15,975 nucleotides of DNA from a bacterium. GTDB lineage: Bacteria > SZUA-79 > Acidulodesulfobacterales > Acidulodesulfobacteraceae. The position numbers and the translations under genes are program-made. This document shows positions 1-7,425 of this stretch, piece after piece; positions within the stretch are counted from its first letter, which is position 1, and each line of letters starts with the position of its first letter. The stretch spans positions 1-15,975 of the forward strand of contig JAJYYS010000019.1 in the NCBI GenBank assembly GCA_021800745.1, given 5' to 3'. The notes beneath the pieces were generated by a model. The model did not search any database. It was not told the origin of the DNA and was given only the letters and a program-made list of their open reading frames with translations.

Positions 1-612
1 TATTATTCGGCTGGAGAATCCGCCTGCGTCAGCGTTCACGGGGCAAACAGGCTCGGAGGCAATTCGCTTCTCGATACCGTGGTATTCGGAAGAAGGTCGG
101 GAATCGATATAGCGGAATATTTAAAAACCGCCGAGGAAAGAAAATTTGACGAATCGACGGTCAAAAGAGACGAAGAAGTTTTTGAAAAACTTAAGAAATC
201 TTCGGGAAAGGAAAGACACGGTTTGTTAAAATCCGAACTTCAGGAAGAAATGAGAGCCGACGTAGGCGTTTTTAGGGAAGAAAATGCAATGAAAAAAGCT
301 CTCGATAAAATTAACGAACTCAAAGAGCGCGCAAAAAACATAGGTATAGACGATAAATCTAAAACGTTTAACACCGATATAGTCGAGGCATTCGAGTTTA
401 ACAATATACTGCTTATAGCCGAAGTTATCGCGAGGGGCGCAATTTTAAGGAAAGAATCGAGGGGCGCACATTATAGAACCGATTTTCCTGAAAGAGACGA
501 TGAAAACTGGCTTAAACATACGCTGGCTACTTTGGACGGCAACGGAAATATAAAATTCGATTTTTCGGAAGTTGCCGTAACAAAATTTAAACCTCAGCCG
601 AGAACCTATTAA
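1..612 (+). CDS. sdhA: Succinate dehydrogenase/fumarate reductase flavoprotein subunit, C-terminal part (5' truncated by the window edge)
   Basis: The reading frame is open from base 1 and ends in TAA at 610-612, so about 203 C-terminal residues are present. The first residues read YYSAGESACVSVHGANRLGG followed by NSLLDTVVFGRRSG, the late FAD-binding block of SdhA/FrdA. Further on, ESRGAHYR and FPERDDENWLKHTL are the usual capping and C-terminal helical-domain motifs. The subunit carries covalent FAD and interconverts succinate and fumarate. The FAD-attachment histidine and any Tat signal would lie upstream, outside the window. That matters because a Tat signal would separate a periplasmic MfrA-type enzyme from a cytoplasmic SdhA. 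The next gene, sdhB, starts 17 bases later. The family is certain; the physiological direction is not. Confidence 0.95.
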   Translation, partial: YYSAGESACVSVHGANRLGGNSLLDTVVFGRRSGIDIAEYLKTAEERKFDESTVKRDEEVFEKLKKSSGKERHGLLKSELQEEMRADVGVFREENAMKKALDKINELKERAKNIGIDDKSKTFNTDIVEAFEFNNILLIAEVIARGAILRKESRGAHYRTDFPERDDENWLKHTLATLDGNGNIKFDFSEVAVTKFKPQPRTY

Positions 613-629
613 TAGAAAGGGGAAATATA

Positions 630-1625
630 ATGGAATTTAAGGTCAGGGCATACAGATTTAATCCGGAGATTGACGAAAAGCCGTATTATAAAGAATATAC
701 GGTTGAAGATTATCCGGGTATGACCGTATTAAACGCTTTAATAAAAGTAAAATCCGAATTAGACGGGACTTTGAGTTTCAGAAGGTCATGCAGGAGCGCT
801 ATATGCGGTTCATGCGCTATGAAGATAAACGGAATATCCAAACTTGCCTGTAAAACTCAAGTAAGCCCCGAAATAGAAAAATTCGGGATAATTAACGTTG
901 AACCTCTTGCCAATATGCCGGTTGTTCGCGACCTTATAGTCGATCAGGAGAGCTTTTTCGATAAAATAAAAGAAATCAAGCCTTATCTTCTCGGTCAAAG
1001 GGAAGACGAGGCGCACAATCATTTTCACGTATTAAAAGAAGGAGAAAAAATAAGCCAGCCCGTTTATTATAGACCGGAATTTCAAAATTTGACGGGAAAT
1101 AACGATACTCCTAACTGTATTTTATGCGAGTGCTGTTATTCCGAATGCGGCGGCGTAGTCGGGAATCCGAGATATTTAGGACCTGCCGCTTTAGCTAAAC
1201 TCTACAGATACAGTGAAGACCCTAGAGACAATGACAAAAACGGCTCCCGCTTAGTTAACGGTTCAAAGCCTGACGGAATGTGGGATTGCGTTCACTGCCA
1301 GTCCTGCGAAGAGTTTTGCCCGAAAGGCATTTCGCCAGTAAAATCAATAGTTAAACTTCATGAAAGAACCATTAAAAATTCTATAACATTTTCCGCAGGT
1401 TCAAAACATGTCGTCTCTATAGCCAAGTCTATCGGGGAAACCGGAAGGCTCGACGAGATAAAGGTTGCATTCGAATCGGGCGGCATATCCGGACTTATAA
1501 ACGATTTGCCTATGGCTTTCGGCGCCGGACTAAAAGGAAAGATTCCTCCTCTGAGGCTTAAATTAATTAAAGATATGGAAGACATAAGACTTGCATATAA
1601 AGAATTAGATCTGGAGGAAAAATAA
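630..1625 (+). CDS. sdhB: Succinate dehydrogenase/fumarate reductase iron-sulfur subunit, class E type
   Basis: This 331-residue protein passes electrons from the flavin subunit towards quinone. Cys54, Cys59, Cys62 and Cys74 form the plant-type [2Fe-2S] site. Cys163, Cys166 and Cys169 with Cys230 before Pro231 fit the [4Fe-4S] site. Cys173, Cys220 and Cys226 fit centre 3, but an extra Cys223 lies between the last two (CVHCQSCEEFCPKG, 220-233). In E. coli SdhB the equivalent position is Ile and the centre is [3Fe-4S]. An extra Cys here is the known mark of class E enzymes with a second [4Fe-4S]. About 100 residues follow the last cysteine, making the protein clearly longer than E. coli SdhB (about 238). 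An AAAGGGG ribosome binding site precedes the ATG, and the stop codon shares one base with the sdhE start. Confidence 0.95.
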   Translation: MEFKVRAYRFNPEIDEKPYYKEYTVEDYPGMTVLNALIKVKSELDGTLSFRRSCRSAICGSCAMKINGISKLACKTQVSPEIEKFGIINVEPLANMPVVRDLIVDQESFFDKIKEIKPYLLGQREDEAHNHFHVLKEGEKISQPVYYRPEFQNLTGNNDTPNCILCECCYSECGGVVGNPRYLGPAALAKLYRYSEDPRDNDKNGSRLVNGSKPDGMWDCVHCQSCEEFCPKGISPVKSIVKLHERTIKNSITFSAGSKHVVSIAKSIGETGRLDEIKVAFESGGISGLINDLPMAFGAGLKGKIPPLRLKLIKDMEDIRLAYKELDLEEK

Positions 1626-2512
1626 TGATTACCTATGCTTATTATCCGGGCTGCGTAGCGCAGGAAAGCGCTAAAGAGCTTGATAACGCTACAAAATTTA
1701 TAGCAGATAAATTAGGTATAAATTTAATTCCGATGCCCGAAGCTTCCTGTTGCGGCGGCGGAGTCATAGACGGATTCGATAAAAATTTAAAACTTTTTAT
1801 CAACGGCAGAACCCTCGCATTAGCCGAAAAAGACGGACTCGATATAATGACGATTTGCAATACTTGCACTTTGACTCTCAGCGAGGTGAACGAAGAACTT
1901 ATAAATAATCCGGAATCTTTAGAAAAAACTAATGAATACCTTGCTAAAATAGGACTTAAGTATTCAGGTAAAGTTAAAGTAAAGCATATTTTATACGCCG
2001 TCAGGGATGATGTAGGTTTAGATAAGCTGAAAGAAAAAGCGGTAAAAAGCCTGAAAGGAATTAACATCGCTCCGTTTTACGGATGCCACATATTGAGACC
2101 TTCAAGCGCGGTAAAGTTCGATGATGTCGAAAATCCGCAAGGATTTGAAGAATTAATCAAGGCTCTGGGCGGGGAACCGGTATCATATGCCCGCAGGACA
2201 AAGTGCTGCGGTTTTCAGACGATACTCGTAAATGAGGCTACTTCTACTTCTCTGGCAGGAAACGCCATTTATGAAGCGCAGGAAAAAAATGCGGACGTAA
2301 TGGTTACTCCATGCCCTTTATGCCATTTAAGTCTCGATACTTATCAGACGGTCGCGGCAAAGAGTATAAATAAAAAATTATCTCTGCCCATATTGCATCT
2401 TCCGCAGTTAATAGGCGTAGCTTTAGGCGGAGATTATTCGGAAATGGGTTTTTCGAGGCACAATGTGTCTCTCAGGGGTATAATGGCGAAAGTCAGGCAG
2501 AACGAAATCTAA
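1625..2512 (+). CDS. sdhE: Class E complex II subunit with two CCG domains (SdhE/MfrE, HdrB-like)
   Basis: This 295-residue protein has two cysteine-rich CCG motifs: Cys10, Cys42-Cys43-Gly, Cys78-x2-Cys81, and Cys154, Cys194-Cys195-Gly, Cys230-x2-Cys233. The same domain occurs in heterodisulfide reductase HdrB. In Sulfolobus/Acidianus SdhE and in Wolinella/Campylobacter MfrE it replaces the transmembrane SdhC/SdhD anchor and contacts the quinone at the membrane surface. No transmembrane helix is apparent, so binding would be peripheral, perhaps amphipathic. It starts at the sdhB stop (TAATG) with GGAGG upstream, so translation is probably coupled. 'SdhE' here means the class E anchor, not the E. 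coli FAD-assembly factor of the same name. Quinone species and reaction direction cannot be read from the sequence. Confidence 0.9.
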   Translation: MITYAYYPGCVAQESAKELDNATKFIADKLGINLIPMPEASCCGGGVIDGFDKNLKLFINGRTLALAEKDGLDIMTICNTCTLTLSEVNEELINNPESLEKTNEYLAKIGLKYSGKVKVKHILYAVRDDVGLDKLKEKAVKSLKGINIAPFYGCHILRPSSAVKFDDVENPQGFEELIKALGGEPVSYARRTKCCGFQTILVNEATSTSLAGNAIYEAQEKNADVMVTPCPLCHLSLDTYQTVAAKSINKKLSLPILHLPQLIGVALGGDYSEMGFSRHNVSLRGIMAKVRQNEI

Positions 2513-2527
2513 ATATAAATATAATAG

Positions 2528-2555
2528 AAGGGGGTAGATTTAAGTCTGCCCCCTT
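2528..2555 (+). terminator. Stem-loop between sdhE and the 98-residue gene
   Basis: A stem of 11 pairs joins 2528-2538 (AAGGGGGTAGA) to 2545-2555 (TCTGCCCCCTT) around a six-base loop (TTTAAG), with one T-G pair. It begins 15 bases after the sdhE stop. Only two T residues follow before an A-rich stretch, so it lacks the U-tract of a typical intrinsic terminator. It may be a partial terminator, an attenuator or an mRNA-stabilising hairpin that lowers expression of the next gene relative to sdhABE. The structure is seen; the role is inferred. Confidence 0.5.
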
Positions 2556-2587
2556 AAAAATAAATAAATAAGAGGAAGGTTGTTAAA

Positions 2588-2884
2588 ATGTCGGACAATA
2601 TAAACTTAGTTCTCAAAGCGCTTAAAGGACTTTCTATTCTTGCACAGGAAAAATTGGACGATTATGTCGATATATCCGATGAAGAAAGCAGGGAAGCGGC
2701 AGACCAGATTATCGAAACCGTAAAATACGAATCCGGCGTTATCTTTAAGTCAATCAAGGAAAAAGTAGCCGATATTTTATTGGACGAAATGAATTTTGCC
2801 TCGACTTATGATATAGAAGAATTAACCAAGAAAATCCAGAAATTAGAAAACAAGTTGGAAGAATTGTCGAATAAGTCGAAATAA
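2588..2884 (+). CDS. Small helical coiled-coil protein, phasin-like (COG3937-type)
   Basis: This 98-residue, strongly charged protein has a good ribosome binding site (GAGGAAGG, about 10 bases before the ATG). It is predicted to be almost wholly helical. A hydrophobic N-terminal helix (about 5-22) is followed by an acidic linker, a second helix (about 31-69), and a heptad-like C-terminal coiled coil (about 75-95, beginning DIEELTKKIQKLENKLEEL). This layout resembles small phasin/PhaF-like polyhydroxyalkanoate-regulator proteins and, more distantly, UbiK-type accessory factors. That comparison is by pattern only and no catalytic motif is present. It lies 75 bases after sdhE on the same strand and may be read through from sdhABE or have its own promoter. 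Its function is unknown. No polyhydroxyalkanoate gene is visible in the window. Confidence 0.75.
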   Translation: MSDNINLVLKALKGLSILAQEKLDDYVDISDEESREAADQIIETVKYESGVIFKSIKEKVADILLDEMNFASTYDIEELTKKIQKLENKLEELSNKSK

Positions 2885-2927
2885 ATAATGCTGTACGACA
2901 ATTTTAGATTTAAGCATTATATTTTTT
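2885..2927. terminator. Hairpin with T-run between the convergent small gene and der, possibly bidirectional
   Basis: An 8-bp perfect stem pairs 2885-2892 (ATAATGCT) with 2913-2920 (AGCATTAT) across a 20-base loop, followed on the plus strand by ATTTTTT (2921-2927). The stem starts directly after the small gene's TAA, and its other arm lies in the last codons of der. On the minus strand the hairpin is followed by TTATTTCG, a weaker U-rich tail, so it could serve both units. The stem is short and AT-rich with a long loop, hence moderate confidence. Confidence 0.45.
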
Positions 2928-4250
2928 GTACTCTATTATAACTTCCACGTTGGATTTTATTCCGAATTTTTCCTTTAGGCTGTTTCTTAAAAATTTTATA
3001 TCTACCATTGTAAATATTTTTCCTTTATTGCCGGTAAATAATATAAAAGTGGGGATTTCTTCCCCCTCTTTCTGCACGCCGTAAGTTATATATTTATATA
3101 ATCTTCCGGCCTTATTGTCCGTTTTTGCTTCTTCTATAAATCTATTCAAGTCTTTCTTTTTAATTTTTGTCCTTTTTGAACTATTAATTTCTATAGATAA
3201 GTCCAATATTTTATATAAATTTTTATTTATTTTCGAGGATATATAAACAAAAGGAGTTTCATGAAATTCTTTCAGTTTAAATTGAATCTCTTTTTTTAAA
3301 TTAATCCCGGCATCTTCCGCATCTTTATCCTTTAAATCCCACTTCGTAAAAGCTATGATAAAAGGTTTTTTGTCTAAAGTGACTCTTTTTAACAACGAAA
3401 GGTCTTCATGGGATATTTCGGAATTAACGTCTATAAAAATAATAATGACGTCCGCCCTTTTTATCTGCTCTATGCTCTGTTTTTGAAAAGCCGCAGAGTT
3501 TACGTCCAACCGAGACTTTTTTCTGATACCTGCGGTATCCACGAGAGTTATAGGATATCCTTTATATTGAATATATGTGTCTATCGAGTCCCTCGTAGTA
3601 CCCGGTTTTTGGTCCGTAAAAAGCAGATCTTCCTTTAAAATAGAGTTTATGTAAGTAGATTTGCCGCTGTTGGGTCTTCCGATAATCGCAATCTTAAAAC
3701 CTGTTTCCTCATTTTTTTTAGCAGGTTTCGTCGGCTTTTTTAAATTTATTTCGTCGGTTATCTCTTCAATAATATCGTCTATCCCCATTCCGGTCTCAGC
3801 GCTTGCGGCAACGATTTTTTTGATGCCCAGACCGGAAAATTCGGCAATTGCGTTTTGGACGTCCCTCGGAGAATCAACCTTATTTATGACAAGAACAATA
3901 TTTGATTGGTTTTTAATTAATCTAAGAAAAATTTCTCTGTCTTCCGGTATAAAACCGCTTTTAAAATCAACCACGAATAAAACTATGCCGGCTTTTTTAG
4001 AATATTCAAAAACCTTTTCTTTGATTTTTTTCTCGGTTTCATTTGCGGGGGAGACGTTAAATCCTCCGCTGTCGGAAATAAGAAAATCTAATCCTTCAAA
4101 AGAAACTCTTCTAATGTTTAAATCAAGTGTCGTTCCGGCTATTTTTGAGGACAAGGCGGAAGCTCCACCGAGCATTTTATTGAATATAGTCGATTTGCCC
4201 ACATTAGGCCTTCCGATGAGTATTACAAAAAAGTCGTTATTTTTTATCAT
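2910..4250 (-). CDS. der: Ribosome-assembly GTPase Der (EngA), tandem G domains
   Basis: This 446-residue protein has two consecutive GTPase domains and a C-terminal KH-like domain, the defining architecture of Der. The first domain has P-loop GRPNVGKST (13-21), switch GTTLD (39-43), DSGG (60-63; DTGG is commoner) and NKVD (123-126). The second has GRPNSGKST (191-199), GTTRD (217-221), DTAG (238-241) and TKWD (302-305). Residues from about 355 form the KH-like domain, ending with LRNSLKEKFG and VEVIIEYKK. Der acts in 50S subunit maturation. Its ATG lies inside the end of rnc (14-base overlap), so it is the last gene of the cysE-der run and is probably translationally coupled. Confidence 0.97.
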   Translation of the reverse strand: MIKNNDFFVILIGRPNVGKSTIFNKMLGGASALSSKIAGTTLDLNIRRVSFEGLDFLISDSGGFNVSPANETEKKIKEKVFEYSKKAGIVLFVVDFKSGFIPEDREIFLRLIKNQSNIVLVINKVDSPRDVQNAIAEFSGLGIKKIVAASAETGMGIDDIIEEITDEINLKKPTKPAKKNEETGFKIAIIGRPNSGKSTYINSILKEDLLFTDQKPGTTRDSIDTYIQYKGYPITLVDTAGIRKKSRLDVNSAAFQKQSIEQIKRADVIIIFIDVNSEISHEDLSLLKRVTLDKKPFIIAFTKWDLKDKDAEDAGINLKKEIQFKLKEFHETPFVYISSKINKNLYKILDLSIEINSSKRTKIKKKDLNRFIEEAKTDNKAGRLYKYITYGVQKEGEEIPTFILFTGNKGKIFTMVDIKFLRNSLKEKFGIKSNVEVIIEYKKYNA

Positions 4251-4935
4251 TTATTTTCTCCAAAAATTTTTTAAAGGCTTCTTTTGCGCCGTTTTGTTCC
4301 GCTATTTTTTTAGAATGCCCTGTTCCGTAACCGAAAATTTCCCCGTTTATCTTTACGCAAATCGTAAAAACGACATTATGGACTGGCCCCTCTTTTTTAA
4401 CTGTGCGGTATTCGGGAGTGGTACCCGTTTCCTTCTGTACAAGCTCCTGCAGGGTCGTCTTAAAATCGGTATTTTCCAAAATTTCTTTATAAATATCGGG
4501 ATTAAACTTATGTATATGCGACAGCAAAATCTCTTTCGTTTTTTCATGCGAAGAATCCAGAAACACCGCTCCTATAACGGCTTCGTAAACATTGCTTATT
4601 ATCCTTTTGTTTTTACCGTTTGCGCCCCCCGCTCCTATGCCGTTGTCCCGTTCTTTTAAAATAAACTCGGAAATTTTAAGTTTTTCGGCTATATCATATA
4701 AGGCATCCAGCCTCACCAACGCCGCTCTGTACCTCGAAAGTTCTCCTTCGTTTAAATCTTTAAAATTAAAATAAAGATACTCGGCTACAATTGCTCCTAT
4801 AACGGCATCCCCAAGAAATTCGAGCCTTTCGTAATTTCTTGCCTGATTTATGGATTTATGGGTAAAAGCAAGGTCGAGCAATGTTTTATCTTTGAACGAA
4901 TAGCCTATTCTTTTTTCTATGATATTATAATCCAT
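4237..4935 (-). CDS. rnc: Ribonuclease III
   Basis: This 232-residue protein has the normal RNase III layout: an endonuclease domain (about 1-150) and a C-terminal double-stranded-RNA-binding domain (about 157-228). The signature ERLEFLGDAV spans 36-45, with Glu39 and Asp43 as metal-site residues. The second metal motif reads SNVYEAVIGAVFLDS: Glu118 is kept, but the position of E. coli Asp114 is Asn115. The dsRBD shows the usual LQELVQKE start and the GHSKKIAEQNGAKEAF end. The enzyme cleaves double-stranded RNA in rRNA maturation and mRNA decay. It starts six bases after the mtaB stop with AGGT upstream and overlaps der by 14 bases. Confidence 0.97.
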   Translation of the reverse strand: MDYNIIEKRIGYSFKDKTLLDLAFTHKSINQARNYERLEFLGDAVIGAIVAEYLYFNFKDLNEGELSRYRAALVRLDALYDIAEKLKISEFILKERDNGIGAGGANGKNKRIISNVYEAVIGAVFLDSSHEKTKEILLSHIHKFNPDIYKEILENTDFKTTLQELVQKETGTTPEYRTVKKEGPVHNVVFTICVKINGEIFGYGTGHSKKIAEQNGAKEAFKKFLEKINDKK

Positions 4936-4941
4936 TTTTAC

Positions 4942-6324
4942 CTATATATAATTTTTTATTACAACCGATACTTCGTCTGCCGGATTAATTCCGTTTGCCG
5001 TTTCTATTATGCTTCCGCTAAAGAGTTTTCCCGAAGGAACGGGGGAATTGCCGGATAGCTTAGCTTTTATATAGTTGGAACTTATTGCTTTATTATTGCT
5101 CAGGCTTAGAAATTTTAAAGTTTTGTTTTGGAACCTTTGATGAAATTCTATTTTTTTTTGTGAAGAAATATCCCTTATGATACCTGTTCTGCGCTTGATT
5201 TCGTTTTCGTCGATTTTTTGTTTTAAGTAATAAGACTCCGTTCCGGGTCTGTCCGAATAGGAAAATGCGTGAATATAATAAATAGGCAGTTTCTTAAGAT
5301 TATCCGCCGTTTCCGAGAAATCGTCTTCGGTTTCGCCCGGAAAACCGCTGATTATATCGGTTCCTATCGAAACATCTTTAATTTTTACTATTATTTTTTC
5401 TACAAGAGATGCATAATCTTTAAAAGAATAGTTCCTGTTCATAGATTTAAGTATTTTATCCGAAGCGCTCTGAAGGGGAATATGAAAATGATTCTGAATT
5501 TTTTTGGAGAGGGCAAATATTTTTATCATATCGTCGTCTATATAAACGGGGTCTATCGAACTAAGCCTGATTTTTACGCTGTTTTTTAGCTCCTCTATCG
5601 AGGTAAGAAGGGTTTTAAGTTTTATATTAGAGTTTTTATCGTTATATGAACCTATATTGACGCCGGTCAAAATGACTTCCTTATACCCGAGCCTGCCGAG
5701 TTCTTCGATCGAATTTAAAACGCTTTTTATATCCAAAGACCATTTTACCGGTCTTGCTTTAGGTATTATGCAGTAGGAGCACTTCAAATCGCACCCCTCC
5801 TGTATTTTTAAATAAGGTCTCGTTCTTTTTTGATTTAAGGCAATATCGGGAAATTTTTGCGAGGAGATTTTTAAAACCTCGGCTTTTTGAATATTGTCCA
5901 TCAACTTTATGCCCGGTATTTCAGAAAATTTAATTTTATTAAGCTGTGCGGAACATCCGGTTAATATAAGACGGCTGTCCGGATACTTTTTTTTGATTTT
6001 CCTGATAATTTTATCGGTTTCGGCATCGGCTTTTTCCGTAACGGTGCAGGTATTTATCAAAAAAAGGTTAATATTATCGTTAGGGCCTTTATTTTTAGCC
6101 GACAAGCCCGGTTCCACTATATTTATATTCAACCGCTTGAATATCGCTTCAAACTGTGATGTTTCAAACTGATTCAGCTTGCATCCCGAAGATATTACGG
6201 CGCAGTTAATAAAGCCGCCGCCGTCCTTTAAAGATTTGATATCATTTTCGTTTAACTGCATTAACCGTATTATGTTATCTTCGGTCGTTTCAATATCTGC
6301 ATTCTTCGTATTTATATTTTTCAT
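4942..6324 (-). CDS. mtaB: tRNA t6A37 methylthiotransferase MtaB (radical SAM)
   Basis: This 460-residue protein has the three-domain methylthiotransferase layout. The N-terminal UPF0004 domain has cluster cysteines Cys48, Cys93 and Cys124, including SSGCKLNQFET and NTCTVTEKAD. The radical SAM motif CDLKCSYC gives Cys178, Cys182 and Cys185. The C-terminus (from about 395) fits a TRAM domain. CKLNQ plus NTCTVT with CSYCIIPKAR fits the MtaB group rather than MiaB or RimO. MtaB converts t6A37 to ms2t6A37 in ANN-decoding tRNAs, using two Fe-S clusters. About 40 residues precede the usual family start, but the chosen ATG overlaps the mnmA stop (ATGA) and has GGAGG upstream, so it looks genuine. 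It directly follows mnmA, another sulfur-dependent tRNA enzyme. Confidence 0.92.
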   Translation of the reverse strand: MKNINTKNADIETTEDNIIRLMQLNENDIKSLKDGGGFINCAVISSGCKLNQFETSQFEAIFKRLNINIVEPGLSAKNKGPNDNINLFLINTCTVTEKADAETDKIIRKIKKKYPDSRLILTGCSAQLNKIKFSEIPGIKLMDNIQKAEVLKISSQKFPDIALNQKRTRPYLKIQEGCDLKCSYCIIPKARPVKWSLDIKSVLNSIEELGRLGYKEVILTGVNIGSYNDKNSNIKLKTLLTSIEELKNSVKIRLSSIDPVYIDDDMIKIFALSKKIQNHFHIPLQSASDKILKSMNRNYSFKDYASLVEKIIVKIKDVSIGTDIISGFPGETEDDFSETADNLKKLPIYYIHAFSYSDRPGTESYYLKQKIDENEIKRRTGIIRDISSQKKIEFHQRFQNKTLKFLSLSNNKAISSNYIKAKLSGNSPVPSGKLFSGSIIETANGINPADEVSVVIKNYI

Positions 6325-7424
6325 TCTATAATGCCTCCGCCTATTACTTTGATTCCGGAATATAAAACCGCCGATTGGCCGGGCGTAATAAACTTAACTT
6401 TGTCGTCGAATACAATTTTAACGGAGCCGTCTTCGGAAACGGAAGCGCTGCACTTGTAATCAGGCGAGGAGTATCTTATTTTTGCGGTTGTTTTCATTTT
6501 ATGCAATATGTTTTTATCTTCAGGATTTATAAAATTAAAATTTTTAACGGTTAAAACTCCGGCGAAGCAGTCTTCTAAATTTCCGACGACTATTTCATTA
6601 TCTTCGGCGGAAATTTTAACGACGTAAAGAGGATTCTTGGATGAAATGCCTAATTTTTTCCTCTGCCCCACCGTATAATTAAAAATGCCGCTATGTTCTC
6701 CGATTATTTCACCTTTTAAATTTTTTATAGCCCCATTTTTTAAACAATTATTTGAAAGATTTCCTGATTGTTTTTTAATAAATCCGGTATAATTTTTATC
6801 CGGAACGAAGCATATTTCAACGCTGTCTTTTTTGCCGGATATTTCCCCGAATCCTGCGTCGGATGCAATTTTTCTCGTCTGCCGCTTATTAAAATTGCCT
6901 ACCGGAAATATTATTTCTTTAAGGTTTTCCTGCGACAAATTATAAAGAACGTAAGATTGGTCTTTTGCCAAGTCTTTAGATTTCAAAAGAAAATATTGCC
7001 CCGCCTTATTTTTGGCAATCCTCGCATAATGTCCCGTCGCAAGAGATACTGCGCCCAATTCTTTTATTCTTTTAAGAAGCAGGTCGAACTTCATAACACA
7101 GTTGCATAAAATACAAGGGTTGGGAGTTTTTCCGTCAAGATATTCCGAAACGAAACGGTCTATTACCGCAGTTTTAAATTCGTTTTCAAGATTTATTACG
7201 AAATGGGGTATGCCGATTCTTACGCACACCCTTTTTGCGTCGATTATATCTTCCGTACTGCAGCAGGTTTTTAAGCCTGCCGAAGAATTAATATCTTTGG
7301 AAATTAAATGCATGGAAACGCCTATTACGGAATAACCTCTGTTTTTCAGAATCAAGGCGCTCGCCGAACTGTCCACGCCGCCGGACATTGCTACGGCTAC
7401 GGTTTTGTTTGATTTTATAAGCAT
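6321..7424 (-). CDS. mnmA: tRNA-specific 2-thiouridylase MnmA
   Basis: This 367-residue protein is the usual length for MnmA. The ATP pyrophosphatase P-loop AMSGGVDSS lies at 12-20. TPNPCILCNCVMKF (100-113) contains Cys104, Cys107 and Cys109; Cys107 matches the catalytic E. coli Cys102. The second catalytic cysteine is Cys205 in SVEICFVPDKNYTGF. DQSYVLYNL (155-163) and HSGIFNYTVGQRKKLG are family landmarks. The enzyme adenylates U34 of tRNA-Lys, -Glu and -Gln and replaces O2 with sulfur supplied by a cysteine desulfurase. It lies one base after iscS, its expected donor, and overlaps mtaB by four bases. Cys54-Cys55 and Cys67 add to an unusually cysteine-rich N-terminal half. Confidence 0.97.
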   Translation of the reverse strand: MLIKSNKTVAVAMSGGVDSSASALILKNRGYSVIGVSMHLISKDINSSAGLKTCCSTEDIIDAKRVCVRIGIPHFVINLENEFKTAVIDRFVSEYLDGKTPNPCILCNCVMKFDLLLKRIKELGAVSLATGHYARIAKNKAGQYFLLKSKDLAKDQSYVLYNLSQENLKEIIFPVGNFNKRQTRKIASDAGFGEISGKKDSVEICFVPDKNYTGFIKKQSGNLSNNCLKNGAIKNLKGEIIGEHSGIFNYTVGQRKKLGISSKNPLYVVKISAEDNEIVVGNLEDCFAGVLTVKNFNFINPEDKNILHKMKTTAKIRYSSPDYKCSASVSEDGSVKIVFDDKVKFITPGQSAVLYSGIKVIGGGIIE

Positions 7425-7425
7425 A

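Noticed and set aside
2528..2555. Classical rho-independent terminator after sdhE
   Set aside because: The stem is strong but only two T residues follow on the plus strand before an A-rich stretch. It is listed as a stem-loop with uncertain role, not as a sure terminator.
3661..4659. Long (332-residue) open frame on the plus strand opposite der and rnc
   Set aside because: It runs antisense to two well-supported conserved genes with intact motifs, begins at a TTG without a ribosome binding site, and its hydrophobic composition is that of a shadow frame. The same applies to the shorter antisense frames elsewhere, for example 1642-2067 minus.
4942..6324. MiaB or RimO as the identity of the minus-strand methylthiotransferase
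   Set aside because: CKLNQFET and NTCTVTEKAD together with CSYCIIPKAR match the MtaB subgroup. RimO is present separately at 14626-15957 with its own distinct motifs.
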